Origin: Paractinoplanes tereljensis
GTDB lineage: Bacteria > Actinomycetota > Actinomycetes > Mycobacteriales > Micromonosporaceae
Length of the DNA: 64,000 nucleotides
Direction: 5' to 3'
NCBI RefSeq assembly: GCF_016862435.1
Contig: NZ_BOMY01000064.1
Coordinates: 124,001 to 188,000 of the forward strand
Within the stretch, counting starts at the first letter, position 1. Each line of letters begins with the position of its first letter. Below the pieces are notes generated by a model. It was not told the DNA's origin. It ran no database searches and worked only from the letters and a program-made list of their open reading frames with translations. The position numbers were made by a program, and so were the translations under genes. Of the stretch, positions 7,901-16,988 are shown one piece after another.

Positions 7901-10303
7901 GTGCAGGTCGACGGACTCCTGGATGACGGCGTGGGCGGAGCGATGCTCGTCGTGGTGCGACAGGGCTACGGCCAGAGTGTTGAGTGCGGCGCCGAGGTCA
8001 CGTCGCAGGTGGCGGTTCGCCGAGCCGGAGACCAGGGAGCGGTAGCGTTCGACGGCCTGGGAGGCGACGTCGGCGGCTTCGCCGTAGGCGCCGGTGCTGT
8101 AGAGCTGGATCGCCAGGTTGTTCAGAGCCATCGCCAGCGACGTCGCATGGTTCGGGTCCGTGTCGGCGAGGTCGGTGTAGCGGCCGACGGTCTCCCGCGC
8201 GGCCTGCAGGGCCCGATCGTGCTCGCCGCTGTCGCTCAGTCGGATCGTGTAGTTGTTCCACCATGCGGCTTGTTCCGCGAGGCCGGCGGAGTCGATCAGG
8301 GAGCGGGTCCGTTCGGCAGCGAGTCGCGCCAGGCGCCGCAGCGCCCCGTGTCCGGGCGGGGTGCTCTGCGCGATCTCGGTCAGGTCGACACGAGAACCAG
8401 GCCTGGCCGCCTCACCTTCGACAACGGCCAGGAACGGGCCCGCCTGGGCGCTGGAGACCTTGAGCGCGGGCTGAAGTAGCTCGGGCTGCACGGCAACGGC
8501 GTCGGCGGCGAGCTGCCCGGCGACGTCGGGTTCGGTGTCGCCGGCGCGGGTGATCGTGGTGCACAGGTTCTCGCGTTCGGCTGGGTCGGCAACCGCAATG
8601 CAGGCGGCCAGCAGGGCGGGCCGGGTGGCGGCCACCGTGGTGATCAGATAGTCGGCGACAGGATCGGGTCGCACCGCGACCGATCCGTCGTCGCTGTCCG
8701 CCGGGATCAAGGTGGCGATCGACGCCGTCACGCCGGGCAGCGCTGCGGCGACCCGGCTCAGCGAAGGGATCGCGGTCAGGACGGCGTCGAGGCGCGGCGG
8801 TTGCGGGGTAAGCAGGCTGACGCCGGCGGCCGCGGCTTCCAATACGGTTCGCGGCAGGTCGGCGCCGGTCCGCGACCTGATGGTTCGCTTCCAGTAGCGC
8901 AGTTCCTGCCCGAGGACTTCGCGATACAGGTCGTTGCGGTCCTGCGGCAAGGATGTTGTGCCCTGCCCGGCGAGCCAGGCCAGCATGACAAGGTCGAGAG
9001 TGGTCCATTCGCCGCGCGGCTGCGGGAGCTGCGTGGTGACGGCCGACCGGTTGCGAAGCGCTGCGAATGCCCGCACGCCGTGGGCGAAGACCTGCCGAGG
9101 TAGCGGGTGATGGCGCGACAGCGGGACCGGGGCGTCGAGTTGGTAGGGGTGGCCGTCGGCATCGAGGGTGTCGGCGAGGCTCTCGTGCCACCAGTTGCCG
9201 ACGCGGCGGGCGGTGAGCAGCAGACGCACCGGTCCGCCGGGCTTGCCGGCCAGCGCTTTCACGAGGTCGAGAAGGGCTGCCGGTTCCCATGTCTCGGCGT
9301 AGTCGACGACGATCAGCAGCGGGCTCACCACCGTGCCGAGCCAGACCAGGCCGGCTGCGCTGGGATGCCGCGCCAGGAAGCCGGTGTGCCAGCCCTCCTC
9401 GGCCAGGCGGCGAGAGAGCTCGGCGGCGAGATGAGTCTTGCCTGCGCCGCCGACACCGTGCATCACGCGCATGGTGATCAGGGCACCGCTGCTGTCGTGC
9501 AGGCACCAGTCGAGCAGCAGGGTGAGCTCGTCGCGCGCGCAGAACCTGACAAGGCCGTGCCTCGCGCGGATCTGTTGCAGCGGAGCCACCGATCCGGACA
9601 GCGGCAGGTAGGGCGCGACCAGGGGGTCCTCGTCGCTGCCGGCGGGCATCGGGTAGCGGTGGGTCGCCTCGTAGAGGCTGCCGATGTCGACCGTCCAGCG
9701 TGCGCCGGTGCGCAGCAGCCGAGCCGCCTCGGTGACAGCTTCGTCAAAGGTCACGTCGCCGGTCACGGCCGTGACGTCCACTGCGACAAACTGTCCGGGT
9801 TGGTCCACGGCAGTCCGCAGTGAGCCGAGGATCTCCGGGGGAACTCCGTCGCTGACGTTCTCGGACCCGGGGTAGTCGGCGGAGGCGAACCCGGCCCACG
9901 AGCCTGCGAGCCAGACGACCACCAACGCATGCGCGGCGCCGTGACGGCCGCGCGGGGCGGTGACGCTGATCGACGGATGCAGGCCGGCGTCCAGGCAGGC
10001 GCCCGAAAAGGCCACCGCCAGGTCGACGCAGTTGCCTACGCCGCCACGGACGAAGATCTGGTCCGGCGGTCGCAGGTGCTGGACGTGGCCGTCGACGGCC
10101 GCTTCCTCGTCGGCGTATTGCAGACCGGCGTCGGCCAGCACCTCGAAGATCTGACGCAGGCGGCCCAGGACGGGCCCCGCAGACGGTCCGGGCAGCCGGC
10201 GGGCAAGCTCGACCGGCAGCAGTCTGCCGAGGACGCCAGGCTGGACATAGCGGGCGAGATAGTCGGGCCGACGACGGTCCCACGGGGGCCACTGCGCCAT
10301 CAT
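4988..10303 (-). CDS. Large STAND-type NTPase: transglutaminase-like domain, P-loop NTPase and TPR array
   Basis: This 1771-aa protein probably acts as a signal-sensing NTPase. Start ATG 10303 is chosen because GGAGGGAGG lies just upstream; the frame is open for 26 more codons. Domains in order: a transglutaminase/cysteine-protease-like fold (about 60-180) with GNC (C92) and AHALVVVW (H125); a STAND/NACHT-like NTPase with GVGGAGKT (K289), a Walker B LLIVVDYAE near 333, and winged-helix-like text to about 620; then more than 15 tetratricopeptide repeats of about 47 residues (700-1450) with repeated ALNNLA-type helices; and a helical tail. STAND proteins with repeat sensors form oligomers on ligand binding and switch on an attached effector. 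Here the effector would be the N-terminal Cys-His domain. It is divergent from the lipase at 10419 with a 115-bp gap. A defence role is inference. Confidence 0.75.
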   Translation of the reverse strand: MMAQWPPWDRRRPDYLARYVQPGVLGRLLPVELARRLPGPSAGPVLGRLRQIFEVLADAGLQYADEEAAVDGHVQHLRPPDQIFVRGGVGNCVDLAVAFSGACLDAGLHPSISVTAPRGRHGAAHALVVVWLAGSWAGFASADYPGSENVSDGVPPEILGSLRTAVDQPGQFVAVDVTAVTGDVTFDEAVTEAARLLRTGARWTVDIGSLYEATHRYPMPAGSDEDPLVAPYLPLSGSVAPLQQIRARHGLVRFCARDELTLLLDWCLHDSSGALITMRVMHGVGGAGKTHLAAELSRRLAEEGWHTGFLARHPSAAGLVWLGTVVSPLLIVVDYAETWEPAALLDLVKALAGKPGGPVRLLLTARRVGNWWHESLADTLDADGHPYQLDAPVPLSRHHPLPRQVFAHGVRAFAALRNRSAVTTQLPQPRGEWTTLDLVMLAWLAGQGTTSLPQDRNDLYREVLGQELRYWKRTIRSRTGADLPRTVLEAAAAGVSLLTPQPPRLDAVLTAIPSLSRVAAALPGVTASIATLIPADSDDGSVAVRPDPVADYLITTVAATRPALLAACIAVADPAERENLCTTITRAGDTEPDVAGQLAADAVAVQPELLQPALKVSSAQAGPFLAVVEGEAARPGSRVDLTEIAQSTPPGHGALRRLARLAAERTRSLIDSAGLAEQAAWWNNYTIRLSDSGEHDRALQAARETVGRYTDLADTDPNHATSLAMALNNLAIQLYSTGAYGEAADVASQAVERYRSLVSGSANRHLRRDLGAALNTLAVALSHHDEHRSAHAVIQESVDLHRQLANDGTPADQAALAAALNTLANEEFRLGSAVDACAAAQQAVRIYGSLSENSPQTYLPDLAMALNTLANRQAALGEHDQALDASDRSVRAYAELARRDPQAFEANLAMALNGLANRQAAYGDLATSVVTAERSVNLRRRLVQTSPAAQPQLAMSLNSLAVRYRDAGDLDRSIEVAGEAVGIYRQLDPSGADVARATAMALSNLSVALADDGRRHEARTAAAEVVATYEAIRDTMPGAYEREYSVALNNLSHRELAIGAEDAAAQYAEAAVAIRRRLLAGDVESRADLASALTNLSNRQTRIGYIDAALGNAVESVELYRVLVSADHATWEDELTRALNNYAIVLSIAHRHDDALAAMREVVHRRRRIVEQQPHLLSTLASALNNLAVRHAAVGDLPAALRSGEESVRLLEALAAARPARHEPDLALALGTLGSRYSEAGRHDDAIAAHQRSVAIYRRLATDDPVTYQPRLGPALTRCAEALGAAERRLEAIAIARDAVALTAALVEQDRARRPILASALVALSAQHAARGDLGPAVRYQQDAQRIYREISAIDASTYLPRLIMTTENLTSLQAADGRPAEAAAHRAEAVQLWRQLFASRPTASVAKAAAFLLSEPGVVDEPARANEVRAVAGCASPGRGAQLLAAYGAYLLGRGGHDAPAVLLDLAVTQCDREENSTVQGEARRSVRRAVQALLRMQQPGAAARRWPNWAAAPADTALLTAVDAWLAADLDGREELLRSMLDTFTGPGAADTRAIAQLLHPEDAGHAELRDALDAIAGRGLHEGIARYRDDAEHRRLIDEWTTLTDAATSLSFLREHPSLPTDPRTPARLATRVSPDSVQVSLQRLAGHIELGDLSAAIGDPDAAEDLVLRLIDGGELEYLAPLLSLLPDRVLSPVRRAETAALAALAMDPPDMLAAERQMEVFRVLASAERLAFAVSRLRLLARRHLNLRDHLAAMTEILTSSSRSES

Positions 10304-10418
10304 CCGGCCTCCCTCCGTGCGCGACTCCATCGTGTGATCCTTACCGATCCGGTGACCTCGAAGCCACCACGGTGCACGCACGAGGGACGCCCGGGCCGTC
10401 GGGCGCTACCGTTCTTCC

Positions 10419-11831
10419 ATGGAACCGGTGGTGACCAACGAGCACCTGATCGTCATCGTGCCGGGCATCGGAGGCAGCGTCCTGCAAGATTCTTCGGGCC
10501 GGATCGTCTGGGGCAGCGCGACCGGCATCGCCACGACCCTTCCCCGGCCGCGACGCCTGGAGCTGCTCACCGAGCCCGCGCTCACCCCGGTCGGTCTGCT
10601 GCCGACCATCGGCGTCGCCCCTCCCCTGCTTGTCCCGGGCTACGACAAGCTCGTCACCGCCGTACGTCGTCAGCTGCGGATCCCGGCCGAGCAGGTCGAC
10701 GTCGCCGCTCCCGGCCGTACCGGCCGCAATGATGTCCGCATCCTGCTGTTTCCGTACGACTTCCGGCTTGGCGTCGCCGCGGCTGCCGAACAGCTCAGCA
10801 ATGCGGTCGAGTCACGTCTGTCGGCATTGACGCACGACCAACGCCAGCGACGGGTCATCGTCATCGGGCACTCGATGGGAGGTCTGGTCGCCAGGTACTG
10901 GCTCGGCCGTCTGAACGGGGCACCGCTATGCCGGGCGCTGATCACCGTAGGGACGCCCTACGGCGGCGCACCGAAGGCGCTGGACTGGCTCGTCAACGGT
11001 GTCAGGGCGGGAGGGCTGCCGCTCCGTACGGCCACGGACGTGCTGCGCTCCTGGCCGTCTGTCTTTGACCTGCTCCCCCGCTATCCGGCCGTACTGGTCG
11101 ATGGCGAAGCCCGTTATCCGCACGAGTTGAGCACGGTCGTCGACGGCTCCTTCACCGACGCTGCGCAGAGGGCCTACCGAACCCATCAGGAAGTAGACGA
11201 GGCCTGGCAGCGTATCGACGGGCACCGTCCCGAGATCGTCGCCCTGTTCGGCCGCGGCCATGCCACACCCCACCGCGCCTGGATCGAAGACGACCACCTT
11301 TACGTCAGCCGAAAACACAGCCCCGAGTGGCTGCCCAACCAGGATTGGCTGGGCGACGGAACCGTGCCGGCGATCGCCGCCCTGCCCAACGACGAAGCCG
11401 ACGACCGCCGCGGGTGGCAGGCTGTCGCTCAGCGACATCTGCCGATGGCCACCGCGCCGGCCGTGCTCGATGCCCTCCGCAACTATGCCGGCGAATCCCT
11501 GCAGCCCATCCGGGGAACCGCCCCGGCAGAGCCGTGGCTCGGCCTCGACCTCAACGACCTGGAGGCGGCCGGCACGCCGATCCCGGTGGGCGCTCGACTG
11601 TGGGGAGGAACCGCGCCGCCCGGCGCCCGGGTCACCGCGACGATCCGCCCCCTCGACGGCGGCGCCGCCACCCAGACCACGGACCTCGATGTCGATCCCG
11701 GCGGCGGCTGGTACGGCGAACTCCCCCCTCAGCCACCTGGCGACTACCACGTCACCATCGAGGCAGGCAGCACCCCAGACGGGAGCACACTCTGGAGCAG
11801 CGACGTTGTGGCGGTTGTCGAAGCCGATTGA
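10419..11831 (+). CDS. LCAT-like alpha/beta-hydrolase (phospholipase/acyltransferase family)
   Basis: This 470-aa hydrolase resembles the lecithin:cholesterol acyltransferase family. The oxyanion-loop motif IVIVPGIGGS lies at 11-20, the LCAT hallmark PYDFR at 112-116, and the nucleophile elbow GHSMGG has Ser152. The likely acid Asp is in WLGDGTVP (about 312) and the likely His in QRHLP (about 333). Residues about 365-470 form an extra beta-sandwich domain with DPGGGWYGELP-like text. There is no signal peptide, so it would act in the cytosol or on the inner membrane face. It is transcribed away from the TPR-STAND gene. The pairing suggests that a sensor NTPase controls a membrane-damaging lipase, which is inferred from position only. 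Confidence 0.7.
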   Translation: MEPVVTNEHLIVIVPGIGGSVLQDSSGRIVWGSATGIATTLPRPRRLELLTEPALTPVGLLPTIGVAPPLLVPGYDKLVTAVRRQLRIPAEQVDVAAPGRTGRNDVRILLFPYDFRLGVAAAAEQLSNAVESRLSALTHDQRQRRVIVIGHSMGGLVARYWLGRLNGAPLCRALITVGTPYGGAPKALDWLVNGVRAGGLPLRTATDVLRSWPSVFDLLPRYPAVLVDGEARYPHELSTVVDGSFTDAAQRAYRTHQEVDEAWQRIDGHRPEIVALFGRGHATPHRAWIEDDHLYVSRKHSPEWLPNQDWLGDGTVPAIAALPNDEADDRRGWQAVAQRHLPMATAPAVLDALRNYAGESLQPIRGTAPAEPWLGLDLNDLEAAGTPIPVGARLWGGTAPPGARVTATIRPLDGGAATQTTDLDVDPGGGWYGELPPQPPGDYHVTIEAGSTPDGSTLWSSDVVAVVEAD

Positions 11832-11959
11832 TCCGGCAGCCTTCGGCGAGCGTGGAACGGTCGACCAGCCTCGCCATCGGCTGATCAGGATCACCTCGAC
11901 GATGATTTGGCCTGCCCTCCGGGACGTCGTTAGTCCCACCAGCCGTCGAGGGCGGGCTC

Positions 11960-12215
11960 GGCCGTAGCGGTGGCGAGTTCCCTTTGCTTTGCGTCGCGGT
12001 CGTCCTCCGCTCCCCTGCACTGGCGGAAGTGCCATCCTCGCCCTGCAGCTCGCGGTGTGCCGGCTGAGCTCGGCGGACCGTCCGGACATGCCGGTCGCGG
12101 ACAGACGGCTGGCCTCCCAGAATCGCCAGAGCAACTCGAGGCGCCAGATCGCCTCGGCGTGCTCCCCACCATTCGGGGCACGAGCGACAGCGCTGCCCGT
12201 CGACGCACCAGCCGA
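11960..12215 (-). pseudogene. Possible DUF4913-type protein remnant
   Basis: On the reverse strand, HAEAIWRLELLWRFWEASRL is close to the core of DUF4913 proteins, which are small proteins common in actinobacterial mobile elements. It is followed by a short helix and a basic tail. The preceding text expected for the family (WC......CPEWW) lies in a neighbouring frame, so the reading frame is broken near 12165. No intact start codon or open frame covers the whole region. The rest of the interval 11832-12448 holds nothing else I can support apart from the hairpin listed next. Confidence 0.35.
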
Positions 12216-12221
12216 GTTCTC

Positions 12222-12254
12222 CCCTCTTTGGCGGAGCCGCTCCGCCGAAGAGGG
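12222..12254. repeat. 15-bp hairpin with 3-nt loop
   Basis: Arms at 12222-12236 and 12240-12254 are inverted copies around the loop CCG, with one G-T mismatch. The core is GGCGGAGCCGCTCCGCC. There is no T-tract on either side, so it is not a standard intrinsic terminator. It sits at the 5' edge of the DUF4913-like remnant and could be a recombination or single-strand structure site. Confidence 0.6.
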
Positions 12255-12448
12255 CCAACTCAAGGGCGACCTGCTGCCCCTCTTGGGCTGCCATCCCGGC
12301 AAAGACCGCCTTGCCGGTACGGTTCACCATCGGTCCCACCAAGCGCCGCTACTGACACTTCTTCAGCCGAGCCCAAGTCCTTGAGCGCCGACCTTCGACC
12401 TCTACGTCAGCGACTCCAGCACCGCCGACCTGACCACGACCGCCGGGG

Positions 12449-15400
12449 TCATCGGCCCGGCGGAGGGCCGGCTCCGGAGAACGACACACTAGGCCCGGAT
12501 CCGGCCGCGCCCGGCTGCACGACCCCAGGGGTCGCTTTCACCGCGGTCGAGGCGCTGGCCGAGGGCGGCGCGGGAGTGGGCCTGGTCGCCGGTTCGCGTC
12601 TGCCCTCGCCACGCTGCACAAACGCGACAAGCAACACCGATACCAAGACGCTGCCGAGAAAGAAGGTCCCATGGCGCCGGACTCGGCGCCATCCATGGCT
12701 CTGCGGTTTCGGAAGACTGCCGTCCCCTAGCCATCCCGTAACTCCGCCGACGGTCAGCGCTCCCGCGATGATCCAAGTCGCGACCTCAAAACCGTCACGC
12801 CCCCACAACCCCGCCGCGATGAGTGCGCAGAAAACGAGCCCGGCCGAGATCCCGCGGACATCGGCACTGAACAGCTGGAATCCGGTCCGGTCGGCAGGTT
12901 CGTCCGTGGTGAGCGCCAACACCTCCTCCGAGGCAAGGATCTCGACGATCTCGCGGGGTTGGAGGGGATGCCAGTCGGTGCGTGCCAAGGCGGCCTGCGC
13001 CAGCGTAGCGATGCGCTTGTACAGAGGTTCGTCAGGGCGTTCCGCCGCGATGCGTTCCAACGCCGCCACTGCCTCTGGTGTCCCGCGCTCGGCGAGGCCG
13101 GGCAACATGCGGTCTCGGAGGATCGCCACGCTCTCCCGGTTACTCACCAGATGGGCTCCCTGTACGTCGGGGTCACCGCCGCGGGGGAATAGTCTGTCGG
13201 TGAGCATCCACAGCTCGACCGTCTGCTCCGCGTCCAGGGGCCGGGCGATCGCCTCGCCGTGGCCGGCGATGTTCCCGATGATCTGCCTAATCAACTCGTC
13301 GTTTCCGACCATGAGATCGCGGACTGCGGGCCATCCGGCCGGACCTGCATGCCGGAGGAGGGCGACCGCGAGACAGCGTTCTCGGTCCGGCCCGATCCTC
13401 GGCAACAGGTCAATCGCTGTCGCTGGGGCGAGATTGACGAGCCGGTCACAGGCGACCGCGGCGGTCTCGTCATGGTGGACCGGATCGGTGATGATCCAGC
13501 GAAGCCAGGCCACGTCCTTCTCGGTGAGGACCGGGGCCAGCCGCCGTAACGGGAACTGCGCGAAGTCCGGGCTTTCGCGCATGCGGGCGCTCGTCGCGTC
13601 GAGAAGTTCGCGCCGTGCCCGGCCATAGATCCACTGAAGCGACGGCGCCAAGGCGGGATCGTCGCTGGACGGAGCGATAACCCCCATCATCGTGCGGGCC
13701 AGTGATCGCCATTGAGAGTCCGGCAAAGTAGGCCGGTCACCGTCCTCGGACAGTAGGACCAGAGCCTGAGCCGTGGAGTACGCCTGCCCATCGTCGGAGG
13801 CAACCGCGAGGTGATCCCGGGCCGAGGCCAGTACGTCGTCATGTTCAGCTAGAGCCCAGCCCGGCAGCGTCACGACTCGAAGGCTGCTCCTCGGATCGTC
13901 GTCAGCTGCGCCCGGCGTGAATCGGGCCCAGTAGCAGAACATGGGGAAGGCTTCGCCGGCCTTCTGCCGCAGTGCTTGGGTCAGGTGTCCGCGTAGTTCG
14001 TCCTCGGTGAGAGACTCCGGTTCGTCGTTGGGTTCGTCGTCGGGTTCAGCGGCCAAGACCGCAGCGGAGAGGGGCACATCGTCCGGAACGAGGATGCCCG
14101 CCCGAACGAGTCGAAACAGATCAGGACGTTCGAGCCCTCGGTCACGGAGCGCGTCGATCAGGTTTTGGCGGGTTTTGTCCGGTGGAACGGGCATTCGGAT
14201 TCTTCGGCTCCGTGGCACCGGCCGGTGGTTGTCGAGCCGCATTACCAGCAGGTCTGCTACCGCCTCCCGGACCTGATCGTCGAGCAGATGACGAAGGCCG
14301 GCGGCCAGGATAGCGTCGTGCAGCTCCTCGGTGATACCCCAGAGACCCCGGTGGTCGTCCACGGTCGGTTGCGTGGCAGCCGCCCAGGCCAGCGAGTCGC
14401 GGACCTCTTCGGTGCTGATTTCATCGTTCGCGAACTTCTCCGGCAGGTCCTTGAGGAGAACTACCCGGTAGGTGCCGAAGAGGTCGCGATTGTTCGGCTC
14501 CCGGAGAAGGCGCAGCACGGCGGGTACCCGAGTTCCCGCGTTCAGATGAGCGCGCAGACCCACGCCGAGCAGCTGGTCGTCGGGATCGTCGAGGTCGAGA
14601 GAGGGATTCACCAGTGCTAGCAGGGGGCTGTCCGGCGTTGCTGGGACGAGGGCGAGAGAGGCTGACCCGGCTGCGGATCGGGTGGCGGTCATCCGGTGAT
14701 CGTTGAGTGCCGTGGCGATCAGAACATCGTTGAGCTCGACGAGCGAGGTGTGCCGGGCGATGCGAATCGCCAGGGCGCAGGCGTCCTGCGTACTCGCCGG
14801 GTCGGTGAGAACCGCTCGCAGTCGCCGGGCGAGACCGGGATGACCGAGGGCGGCCACGTCGAGTTCGTGGATGCGGAGCAGTTCGTGAGCCTGCGCGAGA
14901 TCGATCAGTCGATCGACGAGGGCCTCACGGTAGCCAGGTTCGGTGAGCTCCACGCCGCTGCGGATGAACGCTACCGGATCGGTGTCAAGTAGGCTGATAA
15001 AACGGTCCGGCGCCATGACGACCAGCCAGGCCGCGACCGCCTGGATCTGCGGCGCGAGCCGCCCGCCACGACCGTGCATCAACCTCCGCAGCAGTTCCAC
15101 CGAGTGGCCGGTGCCCGCCAGGTGCTCGGCGGCCAGGAACTCCACGACGGTCTGGTGGGAGAAGGCGAGCCGGTCCTCCCCGGCGGTGTCGAACAGGGCG
15201 GTGCCCAGCACAGCGGCATAGCCTTCGACGCCGCAGTCCGCGGCGGTGAGGTGATCCGCCCCGGCGACGTCGGAGAGGGTGAACAGGTGACGTCCGGAGA
15301 ACAAGCTGAGTGTCGCCAGGTGACGCGCCGTGATCAGGAGGTTCTCGACATCGGCAGGACGGCGAGGGTCGTGCCGGCCAGCGGGCTCGGACACCAGCCT

Positions 15401-16123
15401 GCGGCAGCTGCGCGCGAACAGGTCCCGCTGGCTCCCAGGTAGGGCCCGGCCGGGGTCGCCCGCGGCTCGGTACTCCTCCACCAGCAGGGAGAGCGTGTGT
15501 GGACTGCCCGCCAGACCGGGTATTCGCGAGGCGCGCACCGCCGTCCGGAACGCAGCGGCGTCCACTCCGGCGGCCCGGGCGTAGAGCAGTACGTCGGCGT
15601 CGGTCAGCGGCTGCAGCACGAAGACTCCGACGCTTCGGTCGAAATGTCGGCGCAGGACGTCTTCTACCGAGCCGAGCCAGGCCGCGCTACGGCAAACCAG
15701 GACTAGACGTGCGGCCTCGGGGAGGCGGGCGGCGACGTCGTCGATGAATTCGATCAGCTCGGCGACCCTTAGTGACGTCTCGTCGACACTGTCCAGGGCG
15801 AGCATCGCACCCGGTGTGTCCAGGTCGCACAGCGCCTCGTCGATCCGGCTTAACAGCCGTTCGGGACCGCCCGCGCCGCCCAGGGAGATCCGCCGCGCGT
15901 CGCCCTGCCAGCTGCCGGTGAGCACCCGAAGCTCGTAACTCTTACCCGCGCCGGGCGGCGCCAGCAGAACGGTGCAGCGATTGCTCGCTACCCGCTGAGT
16001 GGGGATCAGTCCTGCCTGGTCGACGAGCCCGATATCCAGCAGCACCGCGCTCTCGGCCGCGATCGTATTGCCGTCACGCGCACGCCAGTACCGCTGCCAG
16101 GACACCTCGGGAAGACCAGTCAC
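12449..16123 (-). CDS. P-loop (NACHT/STAND-like) NTPase with C-terminal membrane helices
   Basis: This 1224-aa protein has its nucleotide-binding site at the N-terminus: Walker A APPGAGKS (K61), Walker B MLALDSVDE (D111), a sensor strand LVLVCRS, and winged-helix-like text to about 330. A long alpha-helical solenoid (about 350-1060) with HEAT-like spacing is probably the sensor. Two or three hydrophobic segments near 1085-1160 anchor the C-terminus, and a Pro/Ala-rich tail ends the protein. ATG 16123 begins a short N-terminal region ahead of the P-loop, so no effector domain precedes it. The membrane segment may itself be the effector, as in pore-forming STAND proteins. It is divergent from the DUF6308 gene (113 bp). 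It lies within the island, and a defence role is inference. Confidence 0.6.
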   Translation of the reverse strand: MTGLPEVSWQRYWRARDGNTIAAESAVLLDIGLVDQAGLIPTQRVASNRCTVLLAPPGAGKSYELRVLTGSWQGDARRISLGGAGGPERLLSRIDEALCDLDTPGAMLALDSVDETSLRVAELIEFIDDVAARLPEAARLVLVCRSAAWLGSVEDVLRRHFDRSVGVFVLQPLTDADVLLYARAAGVDAAAFRTAVRASRIPGLAGSPHTLSLLVEEYRAAGDPGRALPGSQRDLFARSCRRLVSEPAGRHDPRRPADVENLLITARHLATLSLFSGRHLFTLSDVAGADHLTAADCGVEGYAAVLGTALFDTAGEDRLAFSHQTVVEFLAAEHLAGTGHSVELLRRLMHGRGGRLAPQIQAVAAWLVVMAPDRFISLLDTDPVAFIRSGVELTEPGYREALVDRLIDLAQAHELLRIHELDVAALGHPGLARRLRAVLTDPASTQDACALAIRIARHTSLVELNDVLIATALNDHRMTATRSAAGSASLALVPATPDSPLLALVNPSLDLDDPDDQLLGVGLRAHLNAGTRVPAVLRLLREPNNRDLFGTYRVVLLKDLPEKFANDEISTEEVRDSLAWAAATQPTVDDHRGLWGITEELHDAILAAGLRHLLDDQVREAVADLLVMRLDNHRPVPRSRRIRMPVPPDKTRQNLIDALRDRGLERPDLFRLVRAGILVPDDVPLSAAVLAAEPDDEPNDEPESLTEDELRGHLTQALRQKAGEAFPMFCYWARFTPGAADDDPRSSLRVVTLPGWALAEHDDVLASARDHLAVASDDGQAYSTAQALVLLSEDGDRPTLPDSQWRSLARTMMGVIAPSSDDPALAPSLQWIYGRARRELLDATSARMRESPDFAQFPLRRLAPVLTEKDVAWLRWIITDPVHHDETAAVACDRLVNLAPATAIDLLPRIGPDRERCLAVALLRHAGPAGWPAVRDLMVGNDELIRQIIGNIAGHGEAIARPLDAEQTVELWMLTDRLFPRGGDPDVQGAHLVSNRESVAILRDRMLPGLAERGTPEAVAALERIAAERPDEPLYKRIATLAQAALARTDWHPLQPREIVEILASEEVLALTTDEPADRTGFQLFSADVRGISAGLVFCALIAAGLWGRDGFEVATWIIAGALTVGGVTGWLGDGSLPKPQSHGWRRVRRHGTFFLGSVLVSVLLVAFVQRGEGRREPATRPTPAPPSASASTAVKATPGVVQPGAAGSGPSVSFSGAGPPPGR

Positions 16124-16236
16124 CGGAGGATCGTACGAGGCGATTCAGTGTGACTCCACGGCCGTACTAGCTGGTTGATTAAGGCTCGCGGACCCGAGCC
16201 GGGCGGACCGCGGCAGCCGGCACTAGGCTCAGCGGG

Positions 16237-16911
16237 ATGGGTGTCGATCTGGTGGACGTGCTGCGTGAGCCGGCCGCCGCCATAGCTGTGCACACCTATT
16301 TCGCCGAGAACACAAACACGCGCTACACCGGCCGGCGATTCGACACCCTGGATGGCGGCGGCACCCGCCCGGACATACGCGACCGGATCGCCCCCAGCGA
16401 CCTGGTCGCCGTTCAGATGCTCAGCGTGCGCGTGCCGGCCGAAGTGAGCATCGACCTGCTCGACGGGCAGGTCGGACATAGCATCGCCGACTGCCTGCGT
16501 GAGATCGACGTCGGCGTAACCCTCGGCAGCCCGGCAGCGGCCGAACTGATCGCCGACGGTGGTTCCGCCGAACGGGCCTGGTCGCTGCTGGTTGCCCAGG
16601 ACGGTGTCGAGTTCGTGATCGCCGGGAAGATTCTGGCTCGTAAACGCCCGCACCTGATTCCTGTGTACGACCGGGTAGTCCGCTGCCAATTCGGCCACCC
16701 CCGGCACGTCTGGCAACTGCTGCACGACCGGCTGGAACGCGACGACCGCGTCCGTGCCACGCTTGCCGGGCTACACGAGCAAGCCGGGCTGCCCTCCGCG
16801 GTCAGCCTGCTGCGGGTCCTCGACGTCGTTTTGTGGATGCGCCACCACCAGCAGCATCGCCGCAACGCCGACCTCGCCTGCCCGGGCCGCGGCACCGTCA
16901 GACCGCTGTGA
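16237..16911 (+). CDS. DUF6308-like protein
   Basis: This 224-aa soluble protein has features I associate with the actinobacterial DUF6308 family. These are an N-terminal YTGRRFDTL segment, a middle SPAAAELI..GG.AERAW.LL block, and KILARKRPHLIPVYDRVV. The last segment is typical of a conserved helix-hairpin core that may bind DNA, by analogy with HhH glycosylase-like folds. No enzymatic motif can be named. It is divergent from the membrane NTPase gene and is followed after 77 bp by the DUF4145 gene. The function is unknown; the company it keeps suggests an accessory defence-type role. Confidence 0.55.
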   Translation: MGVDLVDVLREPAAAIAVHTYFAENTNTRYTGRRFDTLDGGGTRPDIRDRIAPSDLVAVQMLSVRVPAEVSIDLLDGQVGHSIADCLREIDVGVTLGSPAAAELIADGGSAERAWSLLVAQDGVEFVIAGKILARKRPHLIPVYDRVVRCQFGHPRHVWQLLHDRLERDDRVRATLAGLHEQAGLPSAVSLLRVLDVVLWMRHHQQHRRNADLACPGRGTVRPL

Positions 16912-16988
16912 TGGGCACACGCCCGACTGGTGCACACCCGGGCGGACCCGACCGACCTTGATCGGCGTGCCGCGATACCGTGCGCGGC

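Noticed and set aside
12449..16123. A second CHAT or protease domain in the membrane NTPase
   Set aside because: No His/Cys pair in a caspase-like context was found; only the P-loop domain, solenoid and membrane helices are supported.
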